DNA of 35,233 bases from CAYUKK01 sp964445305 (GCA_964445305.1 CAYUKK010000164.1:1-35233); one strand, 5' to 3'. Positions 24,456 through 32,921 are shown, counted from the first letter of the stretch. The notes: generated by a model not told the origin, from the sequence alone. Translations and numbers: made by a program.

Positions 24456-24474
24456 AGAATGAGGGAATCATTCT
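24456..24474. promoter_or_regulatory. Inverted repeat over the icd -10 (operator candidate)
   Basis: AGAATGA (24456-24462) and TCATTCT (24468-24474) are perfect 7-base arms around a five-base spacer. The repeat covers the predicted icd -10 (24470-24475) and start site (about 24463), a position where bound protein would repress icd. Confidence 0.45.
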
Positions 24475-24498
24475 ATAATGTCTCCGCCCGAAAATCAA
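24470..24498 (-). promoter_or_regulatory. Predicted promoter of icd
   Basis: On the minus strand TTGATT (24498-24493), a 17-base spacer and TAGAAT (24475-24470) give a leader of about 40 bases containing AGGAGG before the icd ATG. Confidence 0.55.
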
Positions 24499-24515
24499 TG
24501 AAAACGGGGAATCCT

Positions 24516-24525
24516 CGAATATTCG
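24516..24525. promoter_or_regulatory. Palindrome midway between the icd and acnB promoters
   Basis: CGAATATTCG is a perfect 10-base palindrome. Its centre (24520.5) is exactly halfway between the outer edges of the two divergent -35 boxes at 24498 and 24543, so a single bound regulator could control both genes. Confidence 0.4.
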
Positions 24526-24542
24526 GGAAGGAAACCTCGTCT

Positions 24543-24572
24543 TTGACAAAGAGGGCCAAAAAACCTTATACA
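24543..24572 (+). promoter_or_regulatory. Predicted promoter of acnB
   Basis: A perfect TTGACA (24543-24548), an 18-base spacer and TATACA (24567-24572) predict a start near 24579, giving a leader of about 30 bases with GGAG at 24599-24602. Confidence 0.65.
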
Positions 24573-24609
24573 ATTAATTTTAAAGATGTTTTTCAAACGG
24601 AGTAAAAAC

Positions 24610-27162
24610 ATGTTGGAATCTTATTTTAAACAAGAAGCGGAGAGAAGGAAGCTGGGGATTCCGCCCCTTCCGCTCAAGCCTGAAGAGGCTGAAGAGGTCT
24701 GCCGCTTGCTCGAAAACCCGCCGGCGGATCAGGCGGAGCTCTTCTTGGACATCCTTAAAAATCGCGTCTCGCCCGGCGTTGACCCGGCCGCCAAGGTTAA
24801 AGCCGAATGGCTGAGCAAGGTTGCCCGCGGCCACATCACCTCGCCGGTAGTCTCGAAAAAAGAAGCAGTTTTTCTCCTCGGAACGATGCTCGGCGGCTAC
24901 AACGTTGAACCACTCGTCGAGTTTCTCGATGTCGATGAGCTTGCGCCGATGGCTGCCCAAGCCCTCAAAAACATTATCCTCGTCTACGGTGCGTTCGACC
25001 GCGTCGCCGAAAAAGCGAAGGAAAATCCCTGGGCCAAGCAAGTGCTTGTCTCATGGGCGGAAGCCGAATGGTTCCTCAGCCGGCCCGCCCTCCCGGAAAC
25101 GATGACTTTCAAGGTCTTCAAGGTCGATGGCGAAATCAACACCGATGATTTTTCACCGGCCAAGAATGCCTGGAGCCGGCCGGATATTCCCCTTCATGCC
25201 CTGTCGATGGGTGAGACCCGCTTCCCCGGTGGAATCGCGACCATCCAGAAGTTCCGGGAAGAAGGTTTCCGTGTCGCCTTTGTCGGGGATGTTGTCGGCA
25301 CCGGCTCCTCCCGGAAATCGGCTTGCAATTCCCTGATGTGGCACATCGGCGAGGACATCCCTTACGTACCAAACAAGCGGCGCGGCGGTTTGGTCATCGG
25401 CGGACTCATTGCTCCCATCTTCTTCAACACGACCGAGGATTCAGGCGGCCTTCCCCTGATGACCGAAGTGTCGAAGATGAAAACCGGAGATATCATTAGC
25501 CTCGACACCCGAACTGGCCAAATCCGCAACCAGGCCGGCGAGGTGATTGCCCGCTTCGCTTTCAAGCCGCCCACGTTAAAGGACGAATACCGTGCCGGTG
25601 GCCGGCTCAACCTCATCATCGGCCGAAACCTGACGGCGCGAGCTCGGAAGGCTCTCGGGTTAGGGGAGGCTTCCTTCTTCATCCAGCCCGAAAACCCGAA
25701 GCCAAAACCTGGCCAAGGGTATTCCTTGGCGCAGAAGATTGTTGGCCGGGCATGCGGTCAGGAGGGAGTGCTCCCGGGCACGGCCTGTGAACCCATCATG
25801 ACGACGGTCGGCTCTCAAGATACGACTGGCCCGATGACGGCTGACGAGCTTAAGGAGCTGGCCTGCCTCGAATTTCAGTGCGGCCTGTTCATGCAGTCGT
25901 TCTGCCACACTGCAGCCTATCCCAAGCCAGCCGATGTCCGGATGCATCAGAGCCTTCCACGATTCATCGTCGCTCGCAAGGGTGTCGTCCTCAAGCCCGG
26001 CGACGGCATCATCCATTCTTGGCTGAACAGGTTTATCCTTCCCGACACCATGGGAACAGGGGGCGATTCGCACACTCGATTTCCCATCGGGCTGAGCTTT
26101 CCCGCAGGGTCGGGGCTTGTGGCTTTTGCTGGAGCTCTTGGCTTCATGCCTCTCGACATGCCGGAATCCGTACTCGTCAGGTTCAAGGGGCAATTGAACC
26201 CGGGTATTACTCTCAGGGATGTTGTCAATGCCATTCCTTATTTTGCTATCCAGGAGGGTTTGCTGACGGTAGCCAAGAAGGGTAAAAAGAATGTTTTCAA
26301 CGGCCGCATACTCGAGATGGAAGGGCTGCCGGATTTGACCGTCGACCAGGCTTATGAATTGACGAACGCATCGGCCGAACGCTCAGCCGCGGGAGCGGTC
26401 ATCGCCCTGAGCGCCGAGCAGGTGGCCAAGTACCTGAAGAGCAACATCGCTCTGATGGAGCGGATGATCGTTGAAGGCTATCAGGACGCTGAGACGCTCC
26501 GGCGGAGGGTCGAGGCTTGCCAGAAGTGGCTGGAAAAGCCTGTCCTCCTTGAACGGGACAAGAACGCGGAATACGCGGCCGTCCTGGAAATCGATTTAGC
26601 GCAAATCCACGAGCCCATCTTGGCTTGCCCCAACGACCCGGACGATGTCAAACCTCTTTCTGAAGTGGCCGGTGATAAGATTGACGAGGTTTTCATCGGC
26701 TCGTGTATGACCAATATCGGCCATTTTCGAGCGGCTGGAAAAATTCTCGAGGGAGCTGGCTACCTGCCCACCCGCATCTGGTTAACGCCTCCCACTAAAA
26801 TGGACAGTGCCCAGCTCATGAAGGAGGGGTATTTCTCCATCTTTTCCTCAGTTGGAGCCAGAATTGAAGTGCCCGGCTGTTCCCTGTGCATGGGCAACCA
26901 GGCGCGGGTGCGGCCCGGGGCGAACGTCTTTTCCACTTCCACCCGAAATTTCGATGACCGCATGGGGGACGGGGCCCGTGTCTATCTTGGCTCAGCTGAA
27001 CTGGCGGCGGTGACCGCGCTGCGAGGAGCCTTGCCCAAGGTGGAAGATTATTTGGCCGTCATCGCTGACAAGCTCGTTCCCCACGAAAAGGAAATCTACC
27101 GCTATCTCTATTTTGACGAGATGGGAGATTTTACCCTCCATTACACGGGGGCGCACTTTTAG
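24610..27162 (+). CDS. acnB: Bifunctional aconitate hydratase 2 / 2-methylisocitrate dehydratase
   Basis: Isomerises citrate to isocitrate by a 4Fe-4S cluster. Many AcnB proteins also act on 2-methylisocitrate. The 850-residue protein has the AcnB order: an N-terminal HEAT-like helical domain (1-160), the swivel domain with VDGEINTDDFSPA, and then the catalytic domains. Cluster ligands are Cys699 in GSCMTNIGHF and Cys757/Cys760 in GCSLCMGNQARV, with spacing close to E. coli AcnB. The ATG at 24610 has GGAG seven bases before it and gives the usual MLESY start; the in-frame ATG at 24586 would add eight residues but has no binding site. It is divergent from icd and is followed by an SDR gene after 36 bases. 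Confidence 0.95.
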   Translation: MLESYFKQEAERRKLGIPPLPLKPEEAEEVCRLLENPPADQAELFLDILKNRVSPGVDPAAKVKAEWLSKVARGHITSPVVSKKEAVFLLGTMLGGYNVEPLVEFLDVDELAPMAAQALKNIILVYGAFDRVAEKAKENPWAKQVLVSWAEAEWFLSRPALPETMTFKVFKVDGEINTDDFSPAKNAWSRPDIPLHALSMGETRFPGGIATIQKFREEGFRVAFVGDVVGTGSSRKSACNSLMWHIGEDIPYVPNKRRGGLVIGGLIAPIFFNTTEDSGGLPLMTEVSKMKTGDIISLDTRTGQIRNQAGEVIARFAFKPPTLKDEYRAGGRLNLIIGRNLTARARKALGLGEASFFIQPENPKPKPGQGYSLAQKIVGRACGQEGVLPGTACEPIMTTVGSQDTTGPMTADELKELACLEFQCGLFMQSFCHTAAYPKPADVRMHQSLPRFIVARKGVVLKPGDGIIHSWLNRFILPDTMGTGGDSHTRFPIGLSFPAGSGLVAFAGALGFMPLDMPESVLVRFKGQLNPGITLRDVVNAIPYFAIQEGLLTVAKKGKKNVFNGRILEMEGLPDLTVDQAYELTNASAERSAAGAVIALSAEQVAKYLKSNIALMERMIVEGYQDAETLRRRVEACQKWLEKPVLLERDKNAEYAAVLEIDLAQIHEPILACPNDPDDVKPLSEVAGDKIDEVFIGSCMTNIGHFRAAGKILEGAGYLPTRIWLTPPTKMDSAQLMKEGYFSIFSSVGARIEVPGCSLCMGNQARVRPGANVFSTSTRNFDDRMGDGARVYLGSAELAAVTALRGALPKVEDYLAVIADKLVPHEKEIYRYLYFDEMGDFTLHYTGAHF

Positions 27163-27198
27163 TTGCCTCGCTCAAACGGGGGAGAGGAGGAAGGAAGG

Positions 27199-27957
27199 AT
27201 GATCGACCTCAACGGAAAGACTGCCCTCATCACGGGTGGTTCTCGGGGAATAGGGCGAGCCACGGCTATCCTTTTTGCCAGGGCTGGTGCTGATGTCGCT
27301 ATTACCTACCAGGCCCGCCACCGGCACGCTGAGGAGGTAAGAGATGCTATCGAGGCGCTTGGCCGCAGGTGCCTTCTCTTCCCGCTGGACATTTCCAGGG
27401 CAGAGGAGGTTAAACGCGCTGTCGAAGCCACCATTTCCGGCTGGGGAAAAATAGATATTCTGGTCAACAATGCAGGAATCTGGACTTATCTAGAAATAGG
27501 CTCTGGCGACGCCTGGACGTGGCGAGAGACCATGGCTGTCAACCTCGATAGCGTCTTCCACTTCGTCGACGCCGTTGTTCCCCACATGAAAAGGCAGGGC
27601 CAGGGCTGTATCATCAATGTCAGTTCAACGGCGGGCATTCGGGGAGAAGCGTTCCACTCCCACTATGCGGCCACCAAAGCCGCAATCAATGGTTTGACCA
27701 AATCGTGGGCTGTTGAGCTGGCTCCTTTCGAGATCCGTGTCAACTCCGTGGCCCCGGGGTGGGTGGACACCGACATGTGCGCCGAAGTCTTCTGCGACCC
27801 GGACTTTCGCGAGAGTGTGCGGCAATCCATCCCCTTGCGGAGAATCCCGCCTCCCGAAGATATCGCCGGGCCCATCCTTTTCCTGGCCTCGGACCTTGCC
27901 CGCCACATGACCGGCGCCATCCTCAATGTCAATGGCGGCTCGGTCCTGTGCGGATAG
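27199..27957 (+). CDS. Short-chain dehydrogenase/reductase (FabG-like)
   Basis: A 252-residue classical SDR. The cofactor motif TGGSRGIG is at 12-19, NNAG at 90-93, and the catalytic Ser (SST, 142-144), Tyr156 and Lys160 in HYAATK are all present. Its end (GAILNVNGGSVL) matches FabG-like reductases. It may reduce 3-oxoacyl thioesters or an unrelated alcohol/ketone pair. With only one copy and no fatty-acid genes nearby, a general SDR name is safer. AGGAGG with further AAGG before the ATG at 27199 fixes the start. It lies just after acnB, and a terminator at 27969-27993 closes the unit. Confidence 0.88.
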   Translation: MIDLNGKTALITGGSRGIGRATAILFARAGADVAITYQARHRHAEEVRDAIEALGRRCLLFPLDISRAEEVKRAVEATISGWGKIDILVNNAGIWTYLEIGSGDAWTWRETMAVNLDSVFHFVDAVVPHMKRQGQGCIINVSSTAGIRGEAFHSHYAATKAAINGLTKSWAVELAPFEIRVNSVAPGWVDTDMCAEVFCDPDFRESVRQSIPLRRIPPPEDIAGPILFLASDLARHMTGAILNVNGGSVLCG

Positions 27958-27968
27958 GTCAGATTTTT

Positions 27969-27993
27969 GAGCTTGCCAAGCTCGCTTTTTTTT
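27969..27993 (+). terminator. Intrinsic terminator after the acnB-SDR unit
   Basis: GAGCTT (27969-27974) and AAGCTC (27978-27983) form a six-pair stem with a three-base loop, followed two bases later by eight T (27986-27993). The location 12 bases after the SDR stop fits a rho-independent terminator on the plus strand. Confidence 0.8.
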
Positions 27994-28031
27994 GCTAATT
28001 TTTGTCCAAAACCTCGGAGAAGGAGGAAAGG

Positions 28032-28289
28032 ATGGAAGAAGAAATCGGTCGGATTACCCATTATTTCTCCAAGATTGGCGTGGGTGTCCTCGAGATAACC
28101 AAGGGAGAATTGAAGGTGGGCGATACCATCCATATCAAGGGACACACCACGGATTTCTACCAGAAGGTAGAATCCATGCAGGTTGAGCATGTTCCCGTTC
28201 AGTCAGCTAAAAAAGGAGAATCTGTCGGGCTGAGAGTCGAATCCCAGGTCCGGGACCACGACCTTGTTTTCAAGGTGACGGAGGATTGA
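28032..28289 (+). CDS. Small translation elongation factor-like protein (EF-Tu domain II-like)
   Basis: An 85-residue protein that is only a beta-barrel like domain II of translational GTPases. It has the run VGVLEITKGELKVGDTIHIKG, then VESMQVEHVPVQSAKKGESVGL and a closing VFKVTE strand. There is no GTPase domain, so it does not hydrolyse GTP. Proteins of this type occur as separate small genes in bacteria and archaea, with unknown role. AGGAGG five bases before the ATG at 28032 fixes the start. It lies 73 bases before the acyl-CoA mutase and follows a terminator, so it may be the first gene of that unit. Confidence 0.75.
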   Translation: MEEEIGRITHYFSKIGVGVLEITKGELKVGDTIHIKGHTTDFYQKVESMQVEHVPVQSAKKGESVGLRVESQVRDHDLVFKVTED

Positions 28290-28362
28290 CTTTCCTCGGG
28301 GCGATGCCAGGCCAGTCTTGGCGGGCACATGGAGTCTTGCTTAAAGCAGAGTTCGGGAGAAG

Positions 28363-30054
28363 ATGAGCCAGGATAGGTTGAAAAGAGGAAAGGTGCCATT
28401 GAGCGTTGGCGAGGCTTATGAAAGGTGGCGAAAAGAAAAATACCTTCCGGCGAGTAAGGAAGCCCATCGACCTGAAGCGACCTTCACCACTGTCTCGGGC
28501 AGGAAGATAAAAGAGCTCTACACGCCAGACGACCTGGCTGGGTTTGATTATTTCCTCGACCTTGGCTTTCCCGGCGAATATCCTTTCACCCGGGGTATCC
28601 ATCCAACTATGTACCGGGGCCGTCTCTGGACCATGCGCCAGTTTTCCGGGTTCGGGACGGCCGAGGACACGAACAAGCGCTACAAGTATTTGCTCCGCCA
28701 TGGCCAGACCGGGCTAAGCGTTGCTTTCCATCTCCCCACCCTCATGGGCGTTGATTCGGACCATCCCCTGGCCCAGGGAGAAATCGGCAAATGCGGGGTC
28801 GCCGTGGACAGCCTGGCCGACATGGAGGTCCTCTTCCGGGGTATTCCCTTGGACAAGATTACGACATCGATGACGATCAACGCGCCCGCGGCTGTGCTCT
28901 GGGCTATGTACATTGCTGTCGCTGAGAAAAAGGGAATATCGCCGCGGGTCATTTCCGGCACCATCCAGAACGATATTCTCAAGGAATACATCGCCCAGAA
29001 GACCTTTATCTTCCCGCCCCATCCGTCCATGAAGCTCATTGTCGACACCTTTGAGTATGGAGCTAAGGAAGTACCTCGCTGGAACACGATTTCGATTTCC
29101 GGCTATCATATCCGCGAGGCGGGAGCGACAGCTGTTCAGGAGCTTGCTTTCACTCTCCGGGATGGAATCGAATACGTGGAGTGGGCTCTGGAGAGGGGTC
29201 TGAAGGTCGACGAATTTGCGCCGCGCCTGTCCTATTTTTTTAACGCTCACAACGATTTTTTTGAAGAGGTCGCCAAATTTCGGGCTGCCCGCAAAATCTG
29301 GGCCAGAGTGATGAAGGACCGCTTCGGCGCCCGCAACCCGAGGTCGTGGTGGCTCCGCTTTCATACCCAAACCTCGGGGGTCTCCTTGATGGCCCAGCAG
29401 CCCTACAACAACGTCGTTCGGGTGGCTCTGCAGGCGTTGTCGGCTGTGCTCGGGGGGACCCAATCTCTCCACACGAACTCCCTGGACGAAACCTATGCTC
29501 TGCCTTCGGAGCAGGCCGTGACCATTGCTTTGCGGACCCAGCAGATCATCGCCCACGAAAGCGGCGTTGCCAACGTCATCGACCCGTTAGGTGGCTCTTA
29601 CTATGTGGAGGCGTTGACCAGAGAGATGGAAGAGGAGGCCACCGCCTACATCAAGAAGATCGACGATATGGGCGGAATGGTCAGAGCGATTGAACTGGGA
29701 TTTCCTCAGAGGGAGATCGCTGACAGCGCCTACTGGTATCAGCGGGCAGTGGAGAAGAAAGAGAAGATCATCGTCGGCGTCAACGCCTTCGAGATGGCCC
29801 ATGAGCCAATCCCTATTCTCGAGATCGACGAAGCCGTGGCCCGCCATCAGCTGGCCAGGTTGCGGGAGGTGAGGCGGACGCGGAATAAGACCCTTGTCGC
29901 GCATGCCTTGAGCGACCTCAAGAAGGCGGCTCGCGACGGACAGAACTTGATGCCCTTCCTGCTTTCATCTGTCAAAACTTACGCCACCCTGGGCGAAATC
30001 ATGGACGCCTTGAAGGAAGTTTTTGGCGAATACCAGGAGCCGATTTCCTATTAG
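28363..30054 (+). CDS. B12-dependent acyl-CoA mutase, large subunit, isobutyryl-CoA mutase-like
   Basis: A 563-residue TIM-barrel subunit homologous to methylmalonyl-CoA mutase, without the B12 domain, which is encoded separately at 30081-30500. It rearranges a carbon skeleton using adenosylcobalamin. Conserved blocks include RQFSGFGTAEDTN, SMTINAPA, GTIQNDILKEYIA, ISISGYHIREAGAT and TQSLHTNSLDE. The residues that set substrate differ from methylmalonyl-CoA mutase. With P. shermanii numbering plus five, Tyr89 is Phe94 and Arg207 is Gln212, as in isobutyryl-CoA mutase, while Arg82, Arg87 and Gln197 are kept (Arg87, Arg92, Gln202). A small-acyl mutase (isobutyryl/butyryl or pivalyl-type) is therefore the better call. 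GGAG lies three bases before the ATG. Confidence 0.85.
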   Translation: MSQDRLKRGKVPLSVGEAYERWRKEKYLPASKEAHRPEATFTTVSGRKIKELYTPDDLAGFDYFLDLGFPGEYPFTRGIHPTMYRGRLWTMRQFSGFGTAEDTNKRYKYLLRHGQTGLSVAFHLPTLMGVDSDHPLAQGEIGKCGVAVDSLADMEVLFRGIPLDKITTSMTINAPAAVLWAMYIAVAEKKGISPRVISGTIQNDILKEYIAQKTFIFPPHPSMKLIVDTFEYGAKEVPRWNTISISGYHIREAGATAVQELAFTLRDGIEYVEWALERGLKVDEFAPRLSYFFNAHNDFFEEVAKFRAARKIWARVMKDRFGARNPRSWWLRFHTQTSGVSLMAQQPYNNVVRVALQALSAVLGGTQSLHTNSLDETYALPSEQAVTIALRTQQIIAHESGVANVIDPLGGSYYVEALTREMEEEATAYIKKIDDMGGMVRAIELGFPQREIADSAYWYQRAVEKKEKIIVGVNAFEMAHEPIPILEIDEAVARHQLARLREVRRTRNKTLVAHALSDLKKAARDGQNLMPFLLSSVKTYATLGEIMDALKEVFGEYQEPISY

Positions 30055-30080
30055 GAGGGATAGAACCTGAGGAGGTTGCC

Positions 30081-30500
30081 ATGCCGAGAAAAAAGTTGAG
30101 GGTTCTCATCGCCAAGCCAGGACTGGATGGCCACGACCGGGGAGCCAAGGTCATCTGTCGGGCTCTGCGGGACGCCGGCATGGAAGTCATCTACACGGGC
30201 CTCAGACGGACACCTGAGGAAATTGTCAACGCTGCTGTCCAGGAGGATGTCGACCTCATTGGCCTCAGTATCCTGTCGGGGGCTCACCCCATTCTCTTTC
30301 CTAAAATTATGAAGCTTCTCCGAGACAAAGGAGCAGGGGATATCCCTGTCATCGCTGGAGGGATCATCCCGGAGAAGGATATCCCGCGGATGAAAAGGCT
30401 GGGCATTCGCGAGATCTTCCTTCCCGGGACTTCGACTCAGGATATTATCCGCTGGATTGAGGAACATATCGGGAAGGGAAAGCCAAAGGCAAAAAAATAA
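30081..30500 (+). CDS. B12-binding small subunit of the acyl-CoA mutase
   Basis: A 139-residue cobalamin-binding domain that completes the mutase. Its DxHxxG motif (Asp16, His18, Gly21 in GLDGHDRG) supplies the base-off histidine that ligates cobalt. The SxL motif is Ser63-Leu65 (LSILSG), and the GG motif is at 93-94 (AGGIIP). It starts 26 bases after the large subunit with GAGGAGG upstream, so the two are made together and should form an alpha2beta2-type enzyme. No MeaB/MeaI-type chaperone GTPase or epimerase lies in the window. The Lys-rich tail has no evident function. Confidence 0.92.
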   Translation: MPRKKLRVLIAKPGLDGHDRGAKVICRALRDAGMEVIYTGLRRTPEEIVNAAVQEDVDLIGLSILSGAHPILFPKIMKLLRDKGAGDIPVIAGGIIPEKDIPRMKRLGIREIFLPGTSTQDIIRWIEEHIGKGKPKAKK

Positions 30501-30509
30501 AATTCTCTC

Positions 30510-30538
30510 TTGACATGGATTTTTTTATTTGGTAATCA
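30510..30538 (+). promoter_or_regulatory. Weak promoter candidate for the M23 peptidase gene
   Basis: A perfect TTGACA (30510-30515) lies 17 bases before TAATCA (30533-30538), which is a poor -10 but has an upstream TG as in an extended -10. AAAGGA (30538-30543) serves as ribosome binding site for the ATG at 30550. Confidence 0.35.
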
Positions 30539-30549
30539 AAGGAAAGCCA

Positions 30550-31455
30550 ATGGCCAAAAAAAAGTTCTCCCTTATTTTTGTTCCCCACTGTGCTGAGGAG
30601 TTCAAGTGCCTCACCGTGTCCGGGAGAGCCCTCAAAACTCTGCTTGCTCTCTCGGTTTTGTGCTTTGTCGCCCTCGTCGGATTCCTGGTGGATTACTTCA
30701 CGATGAGCGTAACCCGGGCCAAGTATCATCGCCTCCTCAGGGAGAATGCCGAGCAGAGGAAGCAACTCCAAGAGTACGATGCGACAGTGAGCAAGCTCAA
30801 GGACCGCCTCCAGAGCTTCAAAACCTATACAGAAAAGCTCAATGTCATGGCGGGGCTTAAATCCTCCGAGGTGCTCAAGGAGTTCGGAATCGGCGGCGGT
30901 GACACGGAGGGGTTGGAGGGCGAAGAGACGGCCAACGGACCTCAGCTAACGCAGGGCTTGAATCTTCAAGAAGCCCAGAATCTTACGGCTAAGGCCGAGG
31001 ACATCGGGAAAAACTTGGACATCTTGGCCAATTTTTTTGAAATCCAAATGGCCAAACTGGCTTCCACCCCGACGATCTGGCCGACCATGGGCTGGGTCAG
31101 TTCTGCCTTCGCTCCCCGAATAGACCCGTTCACGGGCAAGCGAACGTTCCATTATGGGCTTGACATCGCCACCAATTTCGGGAATCCCGTTGTGGCCACG
31201 GCGGATGGAATTGTCCTCAAACTGGGAAGCGATAGCATGAGTGGCCGCTACGTTGTCATCAATCATGGCGGCGGGTTGACGACGCATTACCTCCACCTGA
31301 GCAAGTTTTTGGTCAAGGCCGGTCAGAGAGTGAAACGCGGCGACGTGATCGGCCTCGTCGGCAAGTCGGGCAAGGCTCTCGGTCCCCACCTTCATTACGA
31401 GGTCAGGCTGAATAACCGGCCGGTCAACCCTTACCGGTATATCCTCGAAGAGTAA
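30550..31455 (+). CDS. Membrane-anchored M23 (LytM-type) peptidase
   Basis: A 301-residue protein with a short cytoplasmic N-terminus, one membrane helix (about 29-48), a charged coiled-coil (55-100), an acidic linker and a C-terminal LytM domain. The zinc site is complete: His201 and Asp205 in HYGLDIA, His280/His282 in PHLHYEV, and the active-site region HYLHL (246-250). It may therefore be an active peptidoglycan endopeptidase or an EnvC-like regulator. GSDSMSGRYVVINHG and RVKRGDVIGLVGKSG are typical LytM strands. The ATG at 30550 is preceded by AAAGGA with six bases between. It ends 22 bases from the convergent fmt. Confidence 0.9.
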   Translation: MAKKKFSLIFVPHCAEEFKCLTVSGRALKTLLALSVLCFVALVGFLVDYFTMSVTRAKYHRLLRENAEQRKQLQEYDATVSKLKDRLQSFKTYTEKLNVMAGLKSSEVLKEFGIGGGDTEGLEGEETANGPQLTQGLNLQEAQNLTAKAEDIGKNLDILANFFEIQMAKLASTPTIWPTMGWVSSAFAPRIDPFTGKRTFHYGLDIATNFGNPVVATADGIVLKLGSDSMSGRYVVINHGGGLTTHYLHLSKFLVKAGQRVKRGDVIGLVGKSGKALGPHLHYEVRLNNRPVNPYRYILEE

Positions 31456-31477
31456 GTCTTGTCCCCGGCCCCAATAT

Positions 31478-32410
31478 TTATTCAAAAGAATCACCCGGTT
31501 TGATTCTCATCCCTTGAACAAAAGCTAAGGCATCCATTTCTTTTTTATTCTCCCGCTGCAAACGCTGGATGAGGAAGAGGGTTCCTCCGCCGCAACTGAC
31601 GACTATCCCTTCCTTCGTTAATTCGACCACTTGTCCTGGCGGCCAATCAGCCCTGGCCCCGGGGATTCTCCTTCCCTTCCGAATGAGAATTCTCTGGCCT
31701 CGGAAGAAAGCGTAGGTGCCCGGCCAGCTCCCCAAGGCCCGAACTTTCCTTTCGATGGTCAGGGAGGGTTCTGTCCAGTCGATTTGGCCGTCTTCCTTTC
31801 GGAGGCGGGGGGCGTAGGAAGCCTGGGAATGGTCCTGGGGAAAGCGGGGAAGGGAAGGGAGCCTGTGCAGGGTCTGGACGAGGAGTTCAGCTCCCAGGTG
31901 GGCGAGTCGTTGTTCGAGCTCAGTGGCGGTTTCGGCCGGTTGAATGGCTGTTTCAGTCGAAGCCAGGATGTCGCCTTCGTCCATTCTTTCGTTGAGCTCG
32001 AAGATGGTCACGCCCGTTTTTTCCTCGCCATTGAGGATGGCCCACTCGACAGGCGAAGCCCCGCGGTACTTGGGGAGAAGAGAGAAATGGACGTTGAGGG
32101 ACTTGAACCGAGGGAGGTTAAAGATGGAGGGAGGAATAATCTGGCCATAGGCGACGACGATATTGACGTCAGGGTTTATCCTCCGGACAGCCTCGAGAGC
32201 CGTTTCGTCCCGCTTAATTTTTTCAGGCTGGAGAACTGGAATGCCCTTACTGAGGGCAAATTGCTTGACCGGGGGCGGAGTGAGCTTTTTCCCTCGCCCG
32301 GCCGGCCTGTCCGGCTGGGTGATAGCGAGTTCCACGGCATGACCAGCCTGAAGCAACTTATCCAGGGAAGGAAGAGCTGAGGCTGGGCTCCCGAAAAAAA
32401 CAACCCTCAT
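31478..32410 (-). CDS. fmt: Methionyl-tRNA formyltransferase
   Basis: Transfers a formyl group from 10-formyltetrahydrofolate to initiator Met-tRNA. The 310 residues are normal in length. The catalytic triad Asn106, His108 and Asp144 has the same numbers as E. coli, within LNVHFSLLPKYRG and MDEGDIL. The folate loop SLLPKYRGASP is intact and the C-terminal OB-like tRNA-binding domain follows from about residue 205. It lies four bases after def, the enzyme that later removes the formyl group, the common def-fmt operon. Confidence 0.96.
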   Translation of the reverse strand: MRVVFFGSPASALPSLDKLLQAGHAVELAITQPDRPAGRGKKLTPPPVKQFALSKGIPVLQPEKIKRDETALEAVRRINPDVNIVVAYGQIIPPSIFNLPRFKSLNVHFSLLPKYRGASPVEWAILNGEEKTGVTIFELNERMDEGDILASTETAIQPAETATELEQRLAHLGAELLVQTLHRLPSLPRFPQDHSQASYAPRLRKEDGQIDWTEPSLTIERKVRALGSWPGTYAFFRGQRILIRKGRRIPGARADWPPGQVVELTKEGIVVSCGGGTLFLIQRLQRENKKEMDALAFVQGMRIKPGDSFE

Positions 32411-32414
32411 CGAA

Positions 32415-32921
32415 TCAGCCAGAATGCAATTCTTTCTTCAGCTTCTTCTTGACGAGCGACCTTTTCAGGGGGGAGAGGTTGTCGATGAACAGCCGGCCGT
32501 TGATATGGTCAATTTCGTGGCAGAAAACGCGAGCGAGCAGGCCTTCGGCGGTGAGGATTCTTTCCTTTCCTTCCAGGTCGATACCCCGGATGCGCACCCG
32601 GGCGGGTCTTCTGACCTTCTCCTGGATTCCAGGCACGGACAGGCACCCCTCTTCGGAAAGGCTTTCTCCCTCGGTTTCGAGCAATTCAGGGTTGACGAGG
32701 ATAAGGAGCTCGTCGGGTTTTTCACCGACTGAAAGGTCGACCGTGATGAGACGCTTGCTCACGTTGACCTGGGGGGCGGCCAGACCTATTCCGGGCGCAG
32801 CGTGCATCGTTTCGACCATGTTGCGGGCCAGTTCGATGATTTCCTTATCAATAGACAGGACAGCTTCAGCTTTCCTGGTCAGCACGGGGTGTCCGTATTT
32901 GATGATCGGCAAGATGGGCAT
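32415..32921 (-). CDS. def: Peptide deformylase
   Basis: Removes the N-formyl group from nascent proteins. The 168-residue protein has all three motifs: GIGLAAPQ (44-51), EGCLSVPG with metal ligand Cys93, and HEIDH (His135, Glu136, His139). The ATG at 32921 has no ribosome binding site and is only 13 bases after a good -10, so the mRNA would have a leader of about 6-8 bases. It is transcribed from its own promoter, downstream of the OPT gene, and is followed by fmt after four bases. Confidence 0.96.
   Translation of the reverse strand: MPILPIIKYGHPVLTRKAEAVLSIDKEIIELARNMVETMHAAPGIGLAAPQVNVSKRLITVDLSVGEKPDELLILVNPELLETEGESLSEEGCLSVPGIQEKVRRPARVRIRGIDLEGKERILTAEGLLARVFCHEIDHINGRLFIDNLSPLKRSLVKKKLKKELHSG

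Noticed and set aside
23147..24478. 443-codon open plus-strand frame across icd
   Set aside because: It mirrors icd codon by codon and shows no independent motif; icd has the promoter, binding site and signature.
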